This document shows positions 20,901 to 60,262 of a DNA stretch of 64,000 nt, piece by piece. A program made the position numbers and the translations under genes. A model generated the notes under the pieces. It was not told the origin of the DNA, did not search any database, and saw only the letters and a list, made by a program, of their open reading frames with translations. The stretch lies in contig CM037472.1 in NCBI GenBank assembly GCA_021014325.1, positions 29,598,234 to 29,662,233 on the forward strand, in the 5' to 3' direction. Within the stretch, counting starts at the first letter, position 1; every line of letters begins with the position of its first letter. The DNA is from Plazaster borealis (Eukaryota > Echinodermata > Asteroidea > Forcipulatida > Labidiasteridae).

Positions 20901-23618
20901 AAGAAGAATTGAAGAAAAAAAAATTGAGAATTTTACCTCCCCAAGCTTTCTTAATAGCTCTCTGGCCTTTAGTCAATTCCATACCATTGGGCGGTTTGTT
21001 ATCGGTATACAGCACACTGTCTGGCTGCTGAGGTACTCCAGCCTCGTACGCTGGACTGTCACCTCCTCCAAGATGATGGTTAGTTGGCCCAACCTATGGT
21101 TTGCGTTCAGAAAAAATAGGCTTGACAGAGAAAATAATTTACTGGTGTAACTTTTTGAAAATATTGTTTAGTCGAAGTAACTAAATTTGAAAACAAAAGT
21201 AATTATAGGCGCCTGATTATGAAACAAAATTATCTGGTAAAATATGATAAGACTTGTGATTATTTTCAAATTATCATGGGTTGAACAAGAAAATTTTACA
21301 ATAGCGTGACTTGAACCTGCGACCTCCGTGTTAACGGATGTTCTTATATAACACTCATATATTGGGTCGGTACACGCTATTCTGAATTACGGTAAATGTC
21401 TTTAATTCATATCTATGTAATGAAGACAGTGGTGGAATAGAATTATGGGAGCGCGTGGAAACTTGACGTGGAGGGCGCTCGATTTAATTCGGATATTAAA
21501 AGAACTGACAGGGAAGTTTATACAAACAGAACATTTGCAGGGGGGCATGTTTATACCGGTCACATGCTATTAAATTGTTTAAATAAAATTAAACAACGGG
21601 TGAATTCTGATATTTGACTTCTGCTGTCCCAAAATTACTCTCACGAGAAGGCCGTTTATAAGAGCGGTGTCGGGGGCTGACTCGGACTTGACCCAGGTTA
21701 ACGTCGGGGAGCTATATTCGAACGCACCCAATTATTACAATTTAAAAGATGAACTAAACAATAGTCAAAACAAAAATGTTTGTTCGCACAGTATAACTGA
21801 AGTCCAAATGTTGAGCGATTTTTAAAAGTCTAACCCATCTCGTTGATGCTGTGGCAATATCGTGTAAGCCATGTTAATACCTAATTAAACAGTTAATAAA
21901 TACAGTATACTAACGTTGTGATTGAAAGCATCTACATGATGTGTTCTCAGCCAGAAACAAGAATAAACTCATAAGAATATATAACAAGATACATACGCAA
22001 ATGGCATCATTTTATTAGACAGTAATATAGCAGCAAATACATTTGTTTTTCTTGTTTTGTTTTTGTTCAGGGGTTTTTTCTCGACTGACCCCCGTGTGAA
22101 ATATGGAAACCATCGAAATAAAAGGGGGTGCCCTTTTTCTTATTTTATTTGTGCATAAATATTGAATCAAGAAAACAAAAGGACCAGAGCACCTAGACTT
22201 GACTCAAGTCCCAATCCTGTGCCATGCCAGAAAGCTATTGTTTTGTGATGGTCTGCATTCCCCAACCTGTTCCACATTTTGACGGCGAGCGCGCACTGTA
22301 CGGCTTGTTTGCTAGTTGGCGCGATATGCTTGGGATCTCGCACGAGAACGGGACTTGAATCAAGTCTACAGAGCACCCGACTCCAGGGACCTCCTTTCTT
22401 ATTATTCAAATTTTAATTACTTTTCAGTAGTTTTTATATGTGAGCTATAAATTCAGTGTTTTTAATGAATGTGTAATGTTTTTTCTCTGTAACCTTTATT
22501 CTTTTATTTTAATTGCATTTTTGTAGTTTTTATGTAAGCTGGGAACAGTGGGAGATCAGTGTGTTTTTCTTAATGAATAGATCACCCAGGTTAAATAAGA
22601 AATTAATTCATTAATTCATTAATTAATTAATAGGCCTTGGTGTATAGGATTGGTTACAAAGAATTTTGTTGAAGGTGAACCATTTTCAGAACGTGAATCC
22701 AACACAACACTGATATCACAATGTATTCTTCCTAGAGGATGTGGGATAAATCACATAGTGGAATGGAAAAACGAAATCTGGTACCACATAACTTGTATTT
22801 TATATATTCATTTATTTGATTATTTACACATCCAAAAGCGTTGCCTGGCTTGGAAATCGAAAGCATATTTCGATGGTAGGATGTAGGATGGTGGATGATT
22901 AGGAAACGAGAAGAAATTTTAAGATTTAGATGAGGGAAGGAAAACCTATACGCAATCGGGTAGAGACTGAAAACCAAATCCACATGCAAGGCTCGGGTCT
23001 GAGGTGCGATTTGAGCCGGGGTCCTCAGAGGTGAAAGGCGGGCAAAGATACCATTGAGCCAAACTGATCCCCTTTTGAGAAGCGAGTTGGATCTTATCTT
23101 TACTGAAATGACTCACCCTAAAATCAGTTCTACTGTAATGATTACACTGTCTCATTATTATGCAGGTATTATTATAATAATAATAATTCAATAATTACTG
23201 GATACAAAAAAAGGTAAAGTTTCCCTAAAATATATTTAGTTGCCTGGCTTGGAAATGAAAAACAGTTTCCGGACTTCTATGTTATTAAAATCTGGGTCAA
23301 CTTCCACCACGATGCATCGCTGATGAAAGTGGAAGTTCAATACATGTGTGTAACTTTTATTTAACCCCAAAAGTACCTGAATTCAAGTTATCAACTTCAG
23401 TCAGCGGATAAAGAAGACATTCCTATATGAACTACCTGTACAATAACTCTTCCATCATTTCAAATAATTTGACATTTTTTTACCTTCACTTGACGAAATC
23501 GCACCATGCGTTTCCAAACGCTTTGGCGCGTTTGTTGAACGCAAGATTTGCCACATTTGCTTTTCTTTCCAGGCGGCATTGCAGGTCCAACGCGAACAGC
23601 AGATTTGTTGCAACCCAT
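17796..23618 (-). CDS. STMND1: Stathmin-family protein, STMND1-like, complete gene (six exons)
   Basis: The join, on the minus strand, is 23618-23484, 21093-20937, 20362-20118, 19416-19045, 18509-18397 and 17964-17796. All introns have GT-AG ends and compatible phases (0, 1, 0, 0, 2), giving 396 residues. It starts MGCNKSAVRV, an N-myristoylation plus Cys3 palmitoylation signature; vertebrate STMND1 also starts MGC. Residues 104-132 (AKILLELQELGIV, then SGAISFSVV) match the segment before and including the stathmin cap. LPPRRLPARLARL (138-150) and ETDMKAAAERRK (168-179) are stathmin-like. From about 165 to 360 the protein is a charged helix with four repeats, the anchor Arg falling at 194, 245, 296 and 347, exactly 51 apart. 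The tail (361-396) is acidic with three Tyr and four aromatic/Trp positions. In the stathmin family each about 51-residue repeat clamps one tubulin dimer, so four dimers per chain is the prediction. The symbol is by resemblance; a lineage-specific stathmin paralogue is possible. Confidence 0.82.
18397..18509 (-). CDS. STMND1: Stathmin-like gene, exon 5 (repeat 4, first part)
   Basis: 113 nt. Acceptor TTTGTGTTCCAG, donor CACAAAG|GTAGGA, leaving in phase 2. It encodes residues 304-340 (VADGLIKES then QEKAAETVALKQ and onwards), continuing the 51-residue register. Confidence 0.85.
19045..19416 (-). CDS. STMND1: Stathmin-like gene, exon 4 (repeats 1-3)
   Basis: 372 nt, phase 0 on both sides. The acceptor is CTCACGCAG and the donor AAAGAG|GTGAGA. 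Residues 180-303 hold RLRAHSR, RTRAQSR and RIRAKSR at exact 51-residue spacing. The sequence is strongly helical, rich in Ala, Glu, Lys, Arg and Gln, with no Pro. Confidence 0.88.
19518..19605 (-). mobile_element. tRNA-derived SINE body fragment, family S2
   Basis: In intron 3. GCATCGGGATAAAGAATA, 'acccatacaccgatgtgtat' and 'aagcactactcagtact' match 60178-60262 and, inverted, 19865-19930. Confidence 0.5.
19608..19809. mobile_element. Foldback MITE, family B
   Basis: The termini GGGACCAATTGCATGGAGC and GCTTTATGAAACTGGGCCCT are inverted, and GGTTACCAGCCAAAATACC is present inside. It is inserted in an intron of the stathmin-like gene between two SINE fragments. Confidence 0.7.
19809..19930 (+). 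mobile_element. tRNA-derived SINE fragment, family S2
   Basis: GCTCTAGAATGGCAAAGG, then the B-box-like GTGGGTTCGAATCTTACCC, then the body with AAAGTACTGCG and 'cacacatcggtgtaaag'. The same head occurs inverted at 43363-43465 and 48935-49110. Confidence 0.6.
20118..20362 (-). CDS. STMND1: Stathmin-like gene, exon 3 (cap and start of helix)
   Basis: 245 nt. Acceptor TTTCTTTCTTAACAG, donor CGCAAG|GTATAA. Residues 98-179 carry the LLELQELGIV helix, the short beta-like SGAISFSVV, the PPRRLPARLARL bridge and the first helical turns. This is the segment that most resembles STMND1. Confidence 0.85.
20937..21093 (-). CDS. STMND1: Stathmin-like gene, exon 2
   Basis: 157 nt. The acceptor is ACCATAG, the donor GGGGAG|GTAAAA; it enters in phase 0 and leaves in phase 1. 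It encodes residues 46-97: a Gly/Pro-rich linker, then KGQRAIKKAWG. The pyrimidine tract lies further upstream (TATTTTTTCTG). Confidence 0.8.
21270..21358 (-). mobile_element. tRNA-derived SINE, family S3, fragment
   Basis: Read on the minus strand it has a B-box-like GGTTCAAGTCACGC followed by 'attttcttgttcaaccca', the same tail as the copy at 36311-36412. It lies in intron 1 of the stathmin-like gene. Confidence 0.5.
22895..23070 (-). mobile_element. tRNA-derived SINE, family S4
   Basis: Read on the minus strand: A-box-like TTTGGCTCAATGG, B-box-like GGCTCAAATCGCACC, then the body TGTGGATTTGGTTTTCAG and ACCCGATTGCGTATAGG. The body matches 42061-42185 and 61935-62060. Confidence 0.6.
23484..23618 (-). 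CDS. STMND1: Stathmin-like gene, coding exon 1 (MGC acylation start)
   Basis: 45 codons, ATG at 23618, donor AAG|GTAAAA, phase 0. The residues are basic with Cys3, Cys22 and Cys26 (GKKSKCGKSC), fitting a lipid-anchored leader. It joins exon 2 after a 2.4-kb intron without breaking frame. Confidence 0.8.
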
Positions 23619-24165
23619 GTTCTTGTTAATTCAGTTTGTCTAATTAATTTTGATGAGATTAATGCACTTTTCTTTTTCTTTCGGTCAAAGCACAGGGTTT
23701 TTTTCCAGTCATTCATCAAATAACAATAACGTTATTGTGTGAACTCGGCTGCTTTTGTTGTGCGTGTTGTCAGTGAACTTTGTACGCGCTGACAAAGTTT
23801 GGGTTTCTATGCATAACTATAAACGTCACAAAAAGGAACGGGCGCGGCGCAGTTCCCGTACCGCCCTCTTTTGGGCGTGCGTGCCATTGTTTTAAAACAA
23901 TAGCACACTTATGCATAATGAGAAGCCAGTTGAATATTGTGTGCTAAGCAAAGCATAGGCCTACAGTGTTATTCCCAATCTTAAGACTCTTGTTTATGAT
24001 GGCTGAGTGACATAAAACTGAAAAGTGCATGGTTTCAAACAATTGTTATTTTCCAGTTTATAAAAACAATTGGGACAAAGCAAATGTGATTGAAATAAAT
24101 TGTTGATTTTCAAATTTTTTGTATAGTTCTACTCCTAAAAGAAAGACTGCCAGCAGGGCTATGAT

Positions 24166-24414
24166 GGGCCCAATTTTTAATTTCAGAGAGCGCAGCGTAT
24201 AAGCACAAAAAGTAGGTCTACCTAAGCACAACAAAGATATGCTAACCAAAATAAGGTTACCTTCCCAAATACCATGTCTTATGTAGGCATACCATGTGTG
24301 ACTGGTGTCCATTCTTATTTTAGTTAAGCAGTTTACAGTTAAGCACTGTAAGTTTTAGTTTACAGTTAAGGCACTGTATTATCTGCTTACATTGTTCTTT
24401 ATGAAAATGGGCTC
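24166..24414. mobile_element. Foldback MITE, family B
   Basis: GGGCCCAATTTTTAATTTC on the left, TTTATGAAAATGGGCTC on the right. The middle keeps AAGGTTACC and CCAAATACCATG blocks. Confidence 0.65.
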
Positions 24415-25854
24415 GTGGACGTAAGCCATGCCACGAACTTCACCCTTTTTAAATCCTGATTTTTGTCCTGAATTTTAACTTGTTAAGACTTAATTATGCA
24501 TTTCTCTCAGAGCCTTTTACAAAAGAAATTAAAAGTTCATCATAAACATGAATATTTGTTATTGTAAAGAGAAGCACGAAATCACAAAATGAAACTATTC
24601 TTTGCAATTGTATTCCGAATGAGTTAGGCCTACCACTGTGGCAGATTTAGGGGTGGGCGCAGCAGGTGTGCCCAATTCCTTGTTTCCGCCGACTGAGAAA
24701 AAAATTAACCGAACGGCAAATAATTAATTTCCTAATTTTAAAACGGATGAAAAATTACTTGTAAAATGGTTCTGAATTGTCCTAGACCACACCAGACAGC
24801 AAGTTGTAAAGTTTCAAACATTTTACCGGGCCCTAAAAGCGGGCCTGGACCCCACGCCGTGATAAACTTTCCATCAAAACAACAACAGGATTACTGAAAA
24901 TTTTCATAATCATAATCTGAAAATCCTGGATCCGCCCCTGGTAATTACATTTTAATGCCATTTTTAGTTGTGCTAGTTTCGCCTGCGGTTTTGCTGAGTT
25001 TTAGGGTCGTAAATTGTGACAACGCCCTCTTGTGTAATGTTTATTTCAAGCACCCGTTTGCTAACGGCTGTTTTAGGAGATATGCTATTTTCATAGAACA
25101 TTCAGTCAAAATTAAATTGACATGCAGTTTGAATGGTTTTTATTTACTTGGTGTTAACATTGTGCGAATGTTTTTAAAAACGACCCTTGTTCATTCTAAT
25201 TTAAAAAGTAGTAACCTCCTTCTTTTCAAGTGATATGATTAACTTCTCGGGGACAAAACCCTTAAACAGCAATCAGCCGTAGTTATACAACAAACAAACT
25301 GCTTGTCTCCCCCGGAAGTAAACTAAATGTAATTGAATGGTCCTTCGCTCTATACTACATAGCACCCGACTGAAGGCAAGGGGCATCTCCGTTCTGCAAT
25401 CGTCAGAAACTCTGAACAGTTTTGATGTCTTCCCTACGTCTATTAGAATAACTAAGCAGCAGGATAAATAGGTATTTTAAAACTACTTTTGTGTACTCTT
25501 GGGCATAATTTTGTGTGTTCTGTGAGTGAGGCCGAAATGATCGACTGTGTGACCTTCCAAAATTAAAACTAAGTCGGTGATAACTTGCAACAATGTTTTG
25601 TCAGCGCACAGGCGCCCATCTACTACAGTACAGTCCATCAGAAATGAAAGTAATTTCGGTTTCATCGCTGCAGTGATTGTTTGTAGATTCATCGGACCTT
25701 GGTACGTATTGCCGATTGTGTGGCAGACTTTCAACTATTTCCCTGTCAATATTCTTCCCTTATTCTTTTTTAGAAAGGTAAATAATTAACGTGTTTGCTG
25801 TTTACAATGGTTTTAAAGGCCTACCACTTGACCACCAGTTGCTGGAAAGGATAT

Positions 25855-26165
25855 TTAAAGGCATCGTACACGTTTGGTAATTGTCAAAGACCAGTGTTCT
25901 CATTTGGTGTATCCCAACATATGCATAAAATAACAAGCCTGTGAAAATTTGGGCTCAATTGGTCATCAAAGTTGCAAGAAAATGATGAAAGAAAAAACAC
26001 CCTTGTTGTACACATGGTGTGCTTTCTCAAAAACTACGTTACTTCAGAGGGAGTCATTTCTCACAATGTTTTATACTATCAACAGCTCTCTGTTGCTCGT
26101 TACCAAGTCAGTTTTTATGCTAATATATATTTTGAGTAATTACCAAACGTGTACGATGCCTTTAA
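25855..26165. mobile_element. Kolobok-like MITE, family A
   Basis: TTAA plus AGGCATCGTACACGTTTGG on the left; CCAAACGTGTACGATGCCT plus TTAA on the right. The GCATCGTACACG end variant is shared with the copy at 36719, so it marks a sub-family. Confidence 0.85.
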
Positions 26166-27402
26166 AGGGAAATTAAGTCCAACATTCATCAAAGAGAAGA
26201 ATCGCACAAGCAACCTTAAAAAGTGGAGGTCGGCTACCGCAATGTAAAATAAAACTAAACTGTATGTGCACTGAACATGAACTGTTGCCAAATTAGTTTC
26301 TATTTTTCAAATGATTTCCTCATCCATCCGGAATTTATACAAACAAGTTTGTGTTTTGTTGTAACGAGCGAAAAAGTTATGGTCGGGTATGGCATCTTTT
26401 CGTCTTGCACATACAAAAATGACAAAACTTGTTTGTTAAGTTTTTTGATGATCTACCCAACAAGAGAACTTGGCAAAGCTCCCACCACAAGGGGGGTACA
26501 AATGCCAAGCTGGCAACAGCCAGTCTCCTTTTCTCATACAAACATTGGTTTAACGTCTATGATTATGAACTGCACAATTCGATAAATTGTGATTCAGTAA
26601 CTAGACGAGATACCCCTTATTCTAGTCATTGTGAAATCAGCAACTTAGATTTAACATGATTGTGAACTGCACAAATCAATCTTTGTACAGTAACTCAATT
26701 CTGTCTTTCATGTTTGGAAGACATAATTTGTTGTTTAAATCTAGCTAGGCATCATGAAAATGTAGTAGTTTGCATGAATCCAACCTAGATCCAAGTATTG
26801 TTGTGATTGCAAGTCTTGTAGTGTATCAACTATCAATTATTGACAGAGTTGTGTGAACATTAGTGTTGATGAAGGTGATGAAGATTGTTCACATTTACAT
26901 ACACACTGTACATCGTTTCAGTGTTGGGACTGTTGGGTGCAAAGAAGAAACCTGCTCAAAATTAAAACTTGCCCGCGCAAGTTTTTAAATGGCATGGATT
27001 CCTACTTCAGTATCTTGTGTGGGTTTCTTATTATCAGTCTTGTTTTTCTGTAGCTCACTCGTAGAAACCTCTTATACCTACAGCTAGTCAATTTAATTAA
27101 ATTCCTCTCATATATTTCCAACAAACATTTCTAAACAATAGGCCTACATTAAACAAAAATTTAATTTAAGTAACTACAAATCCAGTTTTAGGAGACAGAA
27201 AGCAAAATAAGTATAGAGGCATATAAACAGCATCGAGAACGTATGGAAAAACAAGTTGAAAAAAGTCAGAAATGATGAAAAGATGATAATATATTTTAAA
27301 AGTAGAATTATGTAAAGGAGAATATTTGCTCATAGTGAAAATAAATAGTGAGAAAAAACTACCTGGAGAGTAGAGCTCTTTTATAAGCAAAAAATAGTTA
27401 AT

Positions 27403-27660
27403 GGCCTGACGTTTCGACCCTAGCAGAGTCTTTCTCGAAGGCTAAATGACAAGACAACACACATGAACAGGTATATAAGTGTAACAAAAGCATTCAAGTG
27501 GAAATACATGAATAGAGGCAGAGAGCAAACAGACATGGCAAGGGGTAAACAGTAAATAGGGAGACAGAGGGGGGGGGGTGGAGGGAGGGAGCTGGTCTGA
27601 CCACAAGAAGTTGGAAACACAAAGAACAGGATCAAAGGTGGGAAGAGGGAGAACAAGTAA
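27403..27660 (-). mobile_element. Possible Penelope-like element end, copy 1
   Basis: On the minus strand it reads GACTCTGCTAGGGTCGAAACG: a short stem closed by CGAAAC, as in Penelope-like terminal repeats. The flank 'gacaagacaacacacatgaac' is shared with 53060-53130. No reverse transcriptase is present nearby. Confidence 0.35.
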
Positions 27661-28448
27661 TTAATTAGTACATGAAGCAGGCTAAAAAAGGGGGATATCT
27701 GTGGGGAAAAGGAGAAGGCAAAGACAAAAGGTTATTAGTAATTTCCTTCTTGGATGTTCAGACCATGGGGTTGAATGGTTTGAAGGCGCCTTATCCACAG
27801 TTTCTCCCTACTCAGACGAACAGTCTCTCTGTGGTTACCTAGTGCCCTGTAAAATCATGTCAGAAATGGAGTGATTTATAAGCGTCAATCATAAAAAATA
27901 GAGCTCTGATCACGACAACTATATACCTTAAGAAGTTACAGTTTTTGTTTTTTCATGTTTATCGAAAATCATGCCATGTCTGGGGTTGGTCCTTCCATAT
28001 TTTCTAAATCTATGAAGTTTGTAGAACAATCTTTGAATCACAAAAATAAATATCCCATTTTAAACACCCTTTAGAGACCATATTGGCCACAAGCAGCTTG
28101 TACCAAATAATACATAGCGGCCGGAAATGGCCGCAAGGTTTGACCTACTTCCATTCACATAAAGAGGTCAAAGTAAAGGTCAAAGTATAGGTCATATCCG
28201 GATATGAAATTTTCTAATGTAGTATATTAACATAATATCGCAAATTCTAAACACAAAACTAAATTTTCTGTTTCATGTTATTTCTGTTGACATTCTTACT
28301 GACAATGTGATTAAAAAAATGAACAAGCATTGTTTGGGCATTTTGTGATGATATACAGAAATGAATGGTCTCTTAAGGGTTAATAGTGGGTTAAAAAAAA
28401 AAAGTTTTTTAATTTAACCAGATTATTGCTATCCTTTATTCTTGCAGC

Positions 28449-28729
28449 ATCAAAACCGAAAGTGGATATTACAGTTGAGCCGAATTTGAAAGGAAAACAA
28501 CAAGTCATCGGATATTTGTAAATGTTTCAAGAAGTGAACGGAATACCACTTCTTGAATTCGTCATAACTTTTCGAGGAGAGTGAATAAGATTTTTCTTTT
28601 CCTTTGTTTCATCGCCATCCTGATATATCTTGAAGAAGAAATGGAGAGGATTGAGTAATCATAAGAGTACTTCTTCCAAACTAATCGAAAAGGATTACAT
28701 TGTAGAAAACATTTATGCAACATTTGTAG
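28449..28729 (+). promoter_or_regulatory. Probable 5' UTR part of the PLEKHD1-like exon
   Basis: A strong acceptor (CCTTTATTCTTGCAG, ending 28448) precedes about 280 bases that end in an in-frame TAG directly before the ATG at 28730. An upstream non-coding exon is therefore likely but was not located. Confidence 0.4.
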
Positions 28730-56078
<27,349 letters not shown>

Positions 56079-58026
56079 GTAAGTCTTGGCTGTTGAGTGT
56101 TTCCTTATTTAGGGCATCTTGGATTTTTGTTCAGAGAAAATACCATGTTGAGCGCTTTCTCAGTGTTAGTGTAGAACCTCTGAGACTGATAGTACTGAAA
56201 ATAGTTGAGTGACACTAAAAATAGTTTAGCATTAAGAAATCAGTTTGCGGTTTTTTTTGGTGGTTTTTTCCCCCCTTTCAAATGAAAGTATTTCTGTATT
56301 GTATTGACTCGCGATCTTTTTCAATTGAGTCAGTTGACTCTGCTGTCATGTAAGAACTGTCACCAAACTGCAGCATTTAAATCAGTTGATGTGACTTTAC
56401 AATTTAGATCAATTTTATTTCAGTGTTTCTTTACCAAAATGATGTTGCTTGAATACCTGGGTTCAGTTTCAAAGATCTGTTAGATATTGCTAAACAATTT
56501 TGTTTTGTTATTTAGTGAAAATAAGCAAATGGAAAACAGTACATTGTATTTTGGCTGGTTCCTCATTTGCGTTAAGCAAAATTGTGATTTTTAATTGAGT
56601 TGATTTGAAATAGATAAGTCAGAATAAAAATGTACTTTTAATATGTTTATTTTTATTTTGGATATGCAAGTTCGCCCCAAACAAGGCTCAAAGCCACTCT
56701 TGGTAAGGGGCTACAAGAACAAAATAAAAAAGAAGAAAATAATTCAAGGGAGCTGAAGGTAGGAATTGACATTCCTGGATACTGGTCTTTGACAATTACC
56801 TATGTTTTCCATGTGCTTTAAGGAGCTCTATGAAACTGGATCGAAGGCCCAATTTCACAGAGCTAGTGGCCAAAAATAGCATTTATCGAATTCGATCGCT
56901 ATTTAGGCCTAAGCGTGGAATCAGACTCGGGTGAAATGACATGGCATTTGTGCTGGGAAGTCATGTCTGCTGATTAACGCTTTTATGCAATTTAAAAGTA
57001 TGTCTCCTTGCTTCAAATTATCCTTCCAGTGTTGTCATTATTTTGTTTTTCATGCAGATCAAAAAAAAAAAACACTTTATTTCCGGCCATGAGTGACATA
57101 TGTTTTGCTCACTGAAGTGGCAGATAACCTGATTAATTCCCAACTCAAATCTCTGTTCTTTTTACCCACTCTGGGGGGAAAGGAAGGGGAAAAAATCGAC
57201 ATCGTCTGGCCATCGGACACAAAACGTCAGTTCACTGTCCCATGGGAGACGCTTGCACACGAATTCACTTCAATCAGACAAGAAGCACGTTGAGGAAAAA
57301 CATGTAGTGGGGAATAATTGAGCGTTGCTGTGTGGAAAACATCGTCCAGGGAGGCTGGGGTAATTGGGTAGAACTTTGTTTAGTCTAGGGAAGAGATGGA
57401 TGCACTGTTATTGTCTGAATACTTGAATACGTGAATGCTTCCAATGTTGTTGTTGTTGTTGTTGTTTTGGGGGTGGGTTTTTTTGTTTTTTGGGGGAGAG
57501 GGGGGGTTATGTGAAACTTTTGATATTACTTGTTAAAAAGTGTGAAAATGTAGATGGTGTATAGAAACCATAGTAATTTAAAAGCATATCACATATTAGA
57601 CTGGTCCCCTGCTTTATCTGCAAGGATAAAGACAGGCACTGGTCTTACACGCCCAATGATTTCAGTAGATAAACTTGCAGTGATGTAGGCTTTCAATTTC
57701 TGTGTTATGATTGGTCTGCTCCAAAGTGACGTTTTTGTCAGCTCCACCACCAGAACGTACTTTTCGATTGTCTGCTGCTGCGTCTGGGTTTTTTTTGTGC
57801 ATAATTTTTGTATGTAATGTTGTTTTATTCACAATGTAATGTGTGTACACGTGTGTGTGTGTATATACTACGAATCTCCATCGTGTGAATTGGGATGCAA
57901 GGTCAAAGGTACATCTGGCAGGTGGGCAAGGCCGGTATCTGGTATTATTCATGAGCCTCGAAGTGTAACATCAGATGTTCAGGCTAATCATACAGTCGAT
58001 GTCAATTTTGTAATGAAGAATTCAGA

Positions 58027-58115
58027 CTCCTGAAAATGACTGGAGCAAGCCAGTCGAAACATTGAGAACAAACCAAACGTCTGGCTCTTCTCAGAGCCAA
58101 CACTCCTTTCTCAAA
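58027..58115 (+). mobile_element. Hammerhead-like motif, possible Penelope-like end, copy 3
   Basis: CCTGAAAATGACTGGAGCAAG, then CCAGTCGAAACATTGAG: a CTGA..ATGA strand, a 4-bp CTGG/CCAG stem, then CGAAAC. A hammerhead core is CUGAUGA, stem II, GAAA; here the first strand has extra bases, so cleavage is doubtful. A GAGCCAACACTCC block and a small TCTCAAAGGAGA hairpin follow. Confidence 0.35.
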
Positions 58116-59119
58116 GGAGATTTTATACATGGTTGTACCTGCAAGAATTACAAGGAGTAAGAATTCAATCTTAGCCACTACAATGGTTCGATATTATTAT
58201 TTTGCATCTTTGTGATTCTCACATTACTTTATCATCTCAGAGTGACAATCTCTCAGTTTCGATACATTTTTACTGCGACATCATTTTTGTTCAAAAGCAG
58301 TTTATGAAAAGTAGTTCTCATTTTGCATATGAACTAAAAGAGATCAGACCAGGCGCGTAGCAACGGGATGATCAGTTTCCATGGCCGGCCACCCCACTTT
58401 TTGCTTGTGTTTGGCAGATTCAAGAATTCACACATAATGAACATTTTTTACTAAAATAGCCCAAACCAAGTAGCAGTGGTGAGTCTGGATCTTCTTAAAT
58501 CTTCTTTAAAAGTATATTTTAGCCAATGAGATCTGTCAAGAAATGTAGGTAGAGATGGAAAATTTCATTAGTTACGCAAGCCTACAGTGGAATTCTCATG
58601 CTACATGTATACGGTGCCTGCACATCGCTGGACAGGATTCATACCAACAAGTAGAACTAATATTGTCGGAAACCATTTTTCTTTGGAAGGGGTGATATAC
58701 CCCTCCTCAACTACTGCCACAGTTGATGGATACTGTTGTCAAGATTGTTATAAGGATTAGCACCACACTGCTTGCAGGGATTGTAACTAAATGGCCACCC
58801 CACTTTTAAACACCTTGCTATGCGCCTGGATCAGACTATAGCCTGCCCTGCGTTACTTTGATTACAAAGCTTGATTAAATGGGGGGATTAGGATGACTGC
58901 AATATGTTAAAGGTCTGTTGTTGCTGCATCAAATTAAAAACAGATTTTATGAAGTAGAATTCAGGGCAATGCATAGTGGAGATAGATGTTATTGTAATCC
59001 TTTCAGGGATACTGTGATGGTTCTGAAAAGAACTGGTTTGTTCTCAGCGTTTTTGACTTGTGTTCGAGCACACTAGTCAAAATGTTGATATAACAGCTTG
59101 AGCCACAAGCTCTTTCTAG

Positions 59120-59300
59120 AAGAGACAATATTGGATGCATATGAGTACAATATAGTTGAATATAATCATGAGGTGAATGATAAATCATGAATCAGAATAT
59201 AATCGTCACTGTTTCACAAAGTGAAACCGAGTGAGATGGAATACTTTTCAACGAGTGATTATATTCTGCTATATTGTATGAACAAAATGCATCTTATATT
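59120..59300. repeat. Foldback element
   Basis: GGATGCATATGAGTACAATA, TTGAATATAATCATGAGG pairs with GAGTGATTATATTCTGC, TATTGTATGAACAAAATGCATC on the right. Confidence 0.55.
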
Positions 59301-59317
59301 TGTTTTATAGGCCTATA

Positions 59318-59655
59318 CCTCATACATAGATCCTTGTCATTTGATATTATTGTTATAATTCATAATTTATTTCAACAACAAGGTATTTTAAACAGCTAAT
59401 AAAGATGTAGCTGGAACTGTTAAAGACCGGTTGGCTAAAGCACATAATGCATCACTACATATGGTACTCAATGTAAAATGTAATAGTACGCATGAAGGTT
59501 AGCTGCAAAGTGTCCCAAGTGTCCTATATTTATCAATATAGGACTCCTATATTGAATTTTGGAGTAACAGAACAGTACACATGGCAAAATAAAGTAAGAC
59601 CCATGATGCATGTTCAACCAATCAAATGACAAGGATCTATAAGTGTGGTATATAA
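59318..59655. repeat. Foldback element
   Basis: ATAGATCCTTGTCATTTGAT (about 59324) pairs with ATCAAATGACAAGGATCTAT (about 59622); 'tacctcatac' and 'gtgtggtatata' give weaker outer pairing. It directly follows the previous foldback. Confidence 0.6.
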
Positions 59656-60177
59656 CTATGAACAAATACTATTAGGTTTGTGATTGTTTTGGCACCTTTT
59701 TATGATTTTCTACTAATTGATTCTAGAAAGGATGAATAATATTGAAGTTAACTACCAGGTGTGACCATCAGATGCCCCTAGATATTTGTGACTCACATTG
59801 ACCCATCAGCCAAAATTGTGTTAAACAGGAATTGTCTAGGTGCCACTGATGGGATGCACAATCTATGAATAGACCTTGGGAGAAACGCAATGAGTGATGA
59901 CTGAATAGCTCGTACAATTTGTCCATGGTTATTATTTACTAGATGTCATGGGATGGTGAATTTATATCAAACTGATAGATTGATCAATTTATTTTATTGA
60001 TTGAAAAAAGGGAAACAGATTTGTTTTGTTACGAGCTAATGGTGGGAAGCTGTCAATAATAGGAAGGGATTAATAATATAGAAGTATCCCACGAGTTAGA
60101 AACAAATTTGAAACTCCACACAGATTTTAGTATCGAATTGAACAAGATTATATAACGATGTTTAACAGATGTTAAAT

Positions 60178-60262
60178 TTGCATCAGGATAAAGAATTTTA
60201 TTTGTTTTTGTACCCATACACCGATGTGTGTAAAGCACTATATACTCAGTACTTTCCTGATT
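60178..60262 (-). mobile_element. SINE body fragment, family S2
   Basis: GCATCAGGATAAAGAATTTT, 'acccatacaccgatgtgtgt', 'aaagcactatatactcagtact'; matches 19518-19605. Confidence 0.5.

Larger units (their letters stand above)
23619..28448. other. Head-to-head intergenic region
   Basis: It separates the stathmin-like start (minus) from the PLEKHD1-like start (plus) and should contain both promoters. TATA or initiator elements could not be assigned with confidence. It holds a family B MITE, a family A MITE and a possible Penelope-like motif, listed separately. The open frames at 25483-25789 and 26277-26659 are unrecognised. Confidence 0.45.

Noticed and set aside
28449..28522. Possible terminal exon (SKPKVDITVEPNL and onwards, then stop)
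   Set aside because: It has a good acceptor, but no upstream partner exon was found. It is explained more simply as the 5' UTR of the PLEKHD1-like exon.
57093..57293. 66-codon frame with IVWPSDTKRQFTVPWETL, considered as a further exon of the PLEKHD1-like gene
   Set aside because: It is not coiled-coil-like, does not match the expected next segment, and lacks a clear phase-0 acceptor.
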